DNA from: Streptomyces sp. C10-9-1
Lineage (GTDB): Bacteria; Actinomycetota; Actinomycetes; Streptomycetales; Streptomycetaceae
Assembly: GCF_024497955.1 (NCBI RefSeq)
Contig: NZ_JANHKP010000001.1
Span: 310,001-374,000 of the forward strand
Length of the DNA stretch: 64,000 bases
Reading direction: 5' to 3'
The position numbers and the translations under genes were made by a program. Position 1 is the stretch's first letter. Every line of letters begins with the position of its first letter. Positions 60,990 through 64,000 of the stretch are shown here, piece by piece. Below the pieces are notes generated by a model, which ran no database searches, was not told the origin of the DNA, and saw only the letters and a list, made by a program, of their open reading frames with translations.

Positions 60990-61310
60990 GGGAGGTGCCT
61001 CCAGTCGTGGGGTGCGGATCAGGGGGCCGGGAGAGGGGTGCGCGGGGCGGTCGGGGCCGGGCGGGGGAACGGGGGCGTTGGCTCACGCGGTGTCAGGACG
61101 GCCGCCGTCCCCCGTCCGGGGCGGACCGGACCGCCGGCGACCGGGCGGTGCGGGCATCCCCTTGGGCGTACCACCGGGCGCCCTCCCGGCCACGCCCCGG
61201 GCGGGGGAATCGCCCGAAGGCACCGCGGCCACGCGGGGTCCGCGACCGGCGTCCGCCCGCGCCCCGGGCCGGGCCGGGGGCGCGCACCGGGCTGCTGGCA
61301 GACTGGCCGC
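60990..61310. other. Divergent intergenic region, DMT / PTH2-like gene
   Basis: 321 bases, extremely GC-rich, with no recognised promoter, repeat or gene. GGAGGCACCTCC near 60993-61004 is a palindrome that contains the transporter's ribosome site. Confidence 0.35.
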
Positions 61311-62036
61311 GTGAGCAGCGACGGCACCGGTGAGAACGGCCCCTTCGGCGAGGAGCGCAGCGCGCGGGAGGAGGCGCCGCAGTACGTGCTGCCCCTGGTG
61401 GTGCGGATCGAGAAGGCGCGGCCCCCAGCGCGGACCGACGCCCTGGAGACGGCCGCACGGGCGGTGCTGTCGATCCTCGACGACCCGCGCGCCCACGGCG
61501 AGGGCGCGTGGGCGGAGGCGATGCGCGCCTGGCAGGACGGGCGCATCCGCAAGGTGGTCCGCCGGGCCCGGGGGTCCGAGTGGCGCCGCGCGGGCGAACT
61601 GCCCGGCCTGACGGTGCACGGGGAGTCGGCCGAGGTGCGGGTCTTCCCACCGGTCCCGCTCGACGGCTGGCCCAGGGAGCTCTCCCGCCTCCAGGTCTCC
61701 GGCACGGAGCTCGACGACCCCCTTCCCCCGGCCGCCCCCGAGCCCGCTGACCCGGTGCTGTGGATGAACCCGGGGGTGGACATGTCGGCGGGCAAGGCGA
61801 TGGCCCAGGCGGGCCACGGCGCCCAGCTCGCCTGGTGGGAACTGTCCGAGGACGAGCGGGCGGCGTGGCGGGCGCGCGGCTACCGCCTCTCGGTGCGGAC
61901 CGCGGAGCCGGGGCGGTGGGCGCGGCTCAGCGGCGGCGGGCTGCCCGTGGTCCGCGACGCGGGGTTCACGGAGGTCGCCCCCGGCTCCTGCACCGTCGTC
62001 GCCGCGCACCCGGCGCTGCCGCGCCGCCGCCCCTGA
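61311..62036 (+). CDS. Peptidyl-tRNA hydrolase 2-like protein
   Basis: 241 residues. The C-terminal part has MNPGVDMSAGKAMAQAGHGAQ, shortened here to SAGKAMAQAGHGAQ, matching the PTH2 motif G-K-x-x-A-Q-x-x-H, and RDAGFTEVAPGSCTVVAAHP, i.e. the T-E-V-x-P-G-S/T end of PTH2. The N-terminal half (residues about 25-140) is an actinobacterial extension with VRIEKARPPARTDALET. It may release peptides from peptidyl-tRNA, but Streptomyces also has a normal Pth, so another hydrolytic role is possible. The start GTG 61311 lacks a Shine-Dalgarno sequence. It is probably transcribed alone. Confidence 0.82.
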   Translation: MSSDGTGENGPFGEERSAREEAPQYVLPLVVRIEKARPPARTDALETAARAVLSILDDPRAHGEGAWAEAMRAWQDGRIRKVVRRARGSEWRRAGELPGLTVHGESAEVRVFPPVPLDGWPRELSRLQVSGTELDDPLPPAAPEPADPVLWMNPGVDMSAGKAMAQAGHGAQLAWWELSEDERAAWRARGYRLSVRTAEPGRWARLSGGGLPVVRDAGFTEVAPGSCTVVAAHPALPRRRP

Positions 62037-62404
62037 GCGGTGCGTCCCGGCCGGGCCGGGGCCGGCAGGGCGCGCACCCGACGGGAGCGCGGGCACCGGC
62101 CCCGGGGACCCCGCCCGCGGGCCTCGACCGTGCGGACGGGACCTCGACCGGCTACCGCGGGTATCCGGTGGCCGCCGTGTTTCGCTACCGCGGGTAATCG
62201 GCGAGGACTTCCGTCCGCACCCGGGCGGATGCGGACAGAACACCGCCGCGGGACTGAACAATTCCGCCCCCGGGCGCGTACATGCCGGTATCGCCGAGTA
62301 GTTTGACCGGCTGATCCGGCCCCTGAAGCTCGGCGGCGGGGCCGGGCCGGACTCTCGGCCGGCATCGGTCTGCCGTGGAACGCATCGGCTCTGGAGGCAC
62401 ATTG
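62037..62404. promoter_or_regulatory. Upstream region of DUF4142 gene with direct repeats
   Basis: 368 bases. GCTACCGCGGGTA occurs twice (62151-62163 and 62184-62196), 33 bases apart, about three helical turns. This suggests sites for a dimeric or cooperative regulator of the DUF4142 gene. It could also mark a position shared with the PTH2-like gene's 3' region. No coding frame is supported. GGAGG at 62393-62397 is the ribosome site of the next gene. Confidence 0.5.
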
Positions 62405-63178
62405 TTGCAGCGCATCAACGGGACGGTTCTCATCATCGCGGCCCTGGTCGCCACGGTCGGCGCCCTGGCCTTCCCCGTGTGGTCGTTCGCCGACCGGTCG
62501 GGCACCGGGCAGGCGAACCTCAACGCCTCGACGGTGGCCACCCAGTGGGGTCCGCTGTCGGCGACGGACCGGGACTTCCTGGTGAAGGTGCGGCTGGCCG
62601 GACTGTGGGAGCTGCCCGCGGGCCAGCAGGCGATCGAGCGGGCCCCGAGCCAGGCGATCAAGGAGGCGGGCGACCACCTGATCGTCGGCCACAGCGACCT
62701 CGACGTCCGGGCCCGCGACGCGGCCGCCAAGCTGGGCGTCCAGCTGCCGAACCAGCCCACCGAGGAGCAGCAGGGCTGGCTGCGCGAACTGTCGGCCGCC
62801 AGCGGCAAGGAGTACGAGTACAAGTTCGCCAACCTGCTGCGCAACGCGCACGGCAAGGTCTTCGGCCTGATCGCCCAGGTCCGGCACACCACCCGCAACT
62901 CGCTGATACGCCAGCTCGCCTCGGACGCCAACCAGACCGTGCTCGACCACATCACCATGCTGGAGGCGACCGGCATGGTCGACTTCGACGCCATCGCCAA
63001 CGAGGCCGCGGGTCTGGCCACCTCCAGCCCGACCGGACCGCCGCCGCCGGACGGCAACCTCCCGCCCGCGCCGCAGCCGGCGGAGCCCTCCGGGGAGGTC
63101 TCGCTGACCTCCCAGCCCTCCCCCGCCGAGCCGGGGACGGTCAACACCCAGCGGCCCGAGGTCCGTCCGGCGGGCTGA
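62405..63178 (+). CDS. DUF4142 family protein
   Basis: 257 residues. The N-terminal hydrophobic stretch GTVLIIAALVATVGALAFPVW is a signal anchor or peptide, then a helical DUF4142 domain (about 50-185): LSATDRDFLVKVRLAGLWE, AGDHLIVGHSDLDVRARDAA and LDHITMLEATGMVDFDA. The C-terminal 60 residues are Pro/Gly/Ser-rich. DUF4142 proteins are exported helical bundles of unknown function. The start is a TTG at 62405 with GGAGG seven bases upstream; a TTG at 62402 and a GTG at 62375 are also in frame. It precedes the DUF692 gene on the same strand. Confidence 0.85.
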   Translation: MQRINGTVLIIAALVATVGALAFPVWSFADRSGTGQANLNASTVATQWGPLSATDRDFLVKVRLAGLWELPAGQQAIERAPSQAIKEAGDHLIVGHSDLDVRARDAAAKLGVQLPNQPTEEQQGWLRELSAASGKEYEYKFANLLRNAHGKVFGLIAQVRHTTRNSLIRQLASDANQTVLDHITMLEATGMVDFDAIANEAAGLATSSPTGPPPPDGNLPPAPQPAEPSGEVSLTSQPSPAEPGTVNTQRPEVRPAG

Positions 63179-63187
63179 GCCGCCGCG

Positions 63188-63225
63188 CGGCGGTGCCGGG
63201 GCGGCGGCTGTCCCCGGCACTGCCG
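63188..63225 (+). terminator. Terminator after DUF4142 gene
   Basis: 14-bp stem with one G-T pair: left CGGCGGTGCCGGGG, right CCCCGGCACTGCCG, loop of 10 bases, 9 bases after the stop codon. Confidence 0.7.
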
Positions 63226-63352
63226 CGGAGGTGCCCCCGCACCGCCGCGGAACCTCAAATGTTGCTCTGAACGTCCCCCTTCCCGGATTCGCCCGCACCG
63301 GGCGGGGCCATCACCCCTGCGACGGTGCAGGAGTGCACGGGAGGGGGAGCAC

Positions 63353-64000
63353 ATGGAACTGGGGACGGGAATCGGCTGGCGGCCCGAGATAGCCGAGGCG
63401 GTGGAGGGACTGCCGGAGCTCGACTGGGTGGAGGTGGTGGCGGAGAACATCTGCCCCGGCCACCTGCCCGACTCGCTGGCCCGGCTGCGGGCGCGGGGCG
63501 TGCGGATCGTGCCGCACGGGGTGTCGCTGGGCCTGGGCGGGGCCGAGCGGCCCTCCCCGGAGCGGCTCTCGGCCCTCGCCGAGCGCGCCGAGGCGCTGGG
63601 GGCGCCGCTGGTGAGCGAGCACATCGCCTTCGTGCGGGCGGGGGGCCCGCTGACCGCCTCGCCCTCTCTGGAGGCGGGGCACCTGCTGCCGGTGCCCCGC
63701 ACCCGGGAGGCCCTTGCGGTGCTGTGCGAGAACGTGCGCATCGCCCAGGAGTCCCTGCCGGTGCCGCTGGCGCTGGAGAACATCGCGGCGCTGGTCTCCT
63801 GGCCCGGCGACGAGCTGACGGAGGGCCGCTTCCTCGCGGAGCTGGTCGAACGGACCGGGGTGCGGCTGCTGATCGACGTGGCCAACCTCCACACCAACCG
63901 CGTCAACCGGGGCGAGGACCCCGTGGCGGCCCTCGACGAGCTGCCGACGGAGGCGATCGCCTACGTGCACGTCGCGGGCGGGGTCGAACGTGACGGCGTG
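63353..64000 (+). CDS. DUF692 family protein, 3'-truncated
   Basis: The first 216 residues are inside the window. The TIM-barrel metal ligands of DUF692/MbnB-type proteins are visible: [34 protein letters not shown] and YVHVAGG. Characterised members are multi-iron oxidases that modify Cys in ribosomal peptides, with a leader-binding partner protein. In actinomycetes many are stand-alone and of unknown function. No precursor peptide or partner gene is seen upstream; a partner may lie beyond the window. ATG 63353 has GGAGGGGGAG close upstream. Confidence 0.88.
   Translation, partial: MELGTGIGWRPEIAEAVEGLPELDWVEVVAENICPGHLPDSLARLRARGVRIVPHGVSLGLGGAERPSPERLSALAERAEALGAPLVSEHIAFVRAGGPLTASPSLEAGHLLPVPRTREALAVLCENVRIAQESLPVPLALENIAALVSWPGDELTEGRFLAELVERTGVRLLIDVANLHTNRVNRGEDPVAALDELPTEAIAYVHVAGGVERDGV

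Overview
The window is very GC-rich. Its codons almost always end in G or C, GTG and TTG starts are common, and Shine-Dalgarno sequences are purine-rich. Together with gene families such as SAV2148-type HEPN proteins, DUF1707-FHA, XRE/DUF397 modules, streptogrisin-type proteases and furA-katG, this points to the chromosome of a Streptomyces or close relative. No tRNA, rRNA, CRISPR array, transposase or phage gene was seen. Genes are cut by both window edges.

Layout. 1-3341: a truncated APH-type kinase, a DnaQ-like exonuclease, a small conserved hypothetical and a SAV2148-family HEPN protein. 3717-14532: a glycogen/trehalose island (glgX, treY, treZ). Between treY and treZ lie a small P450-like protein with damaged motifs, a DUF1707-FHA protein, a GNAT acetyltransferase and a GH1 glycosidase. 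14615-20174: a P-loop kinase, a VOC protein, a Fur-type repressor divergent from katG, a lipoprotein and a second VOC protein. 20318-23425: regulatory genes, comprising an ATP-binding/XRE/DUF397 trio and a DUF1772 membrane protein facing its likely TetR repressor across a clear operator. 23565-26434: a MoxR AAA ATPase translationally coupled to a VWA/metallopeptidase protein.

26922-47818 is the most unusual region, a compact lipid-polyketide gene cluster on the + strand. It encodes a fatty acyl-AMP ligase, a 4799-residue synthase (ACP-KS-AT-DH-KR-ACP-KS-AT-DH-KR-ACP-C-FkbH), a carrier protein-thioester reductase with an extra C-terminal domain, and two alpha/beta hydrolases, the first with Cys in the nucleophile position. 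My reading is that a fatty acid is activated and extended twice. A condensation domain then joins the chain to a glyceryl unit that FkbH loads on the next carrier protein, and the reductase releases the product. I do not recognise this as a described pathway.

47876-53255 is mostly core gene content: an unrecognised Cys-containing protein, msrB and murC (overlapping), a stress-type protein, a RibD-like reductase and zapE. 53294-64000 holds stress and phosphate functions and secreted proteins: OsmC, PhoX, PPK2, Ohr, a streptogrisin-type protease, a cupin-zinc ribbon protein, a polysaccharide deacetylase lipoprotein, a DMT transporter, a PTH2-like hydrolase, a DUF4142 protein and the start of a DUF692 protein. 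Convergent gene pairs are often separated by strong GC hairpins. All functions are inferred from sequence motifs and remembered family features; no database search was run.
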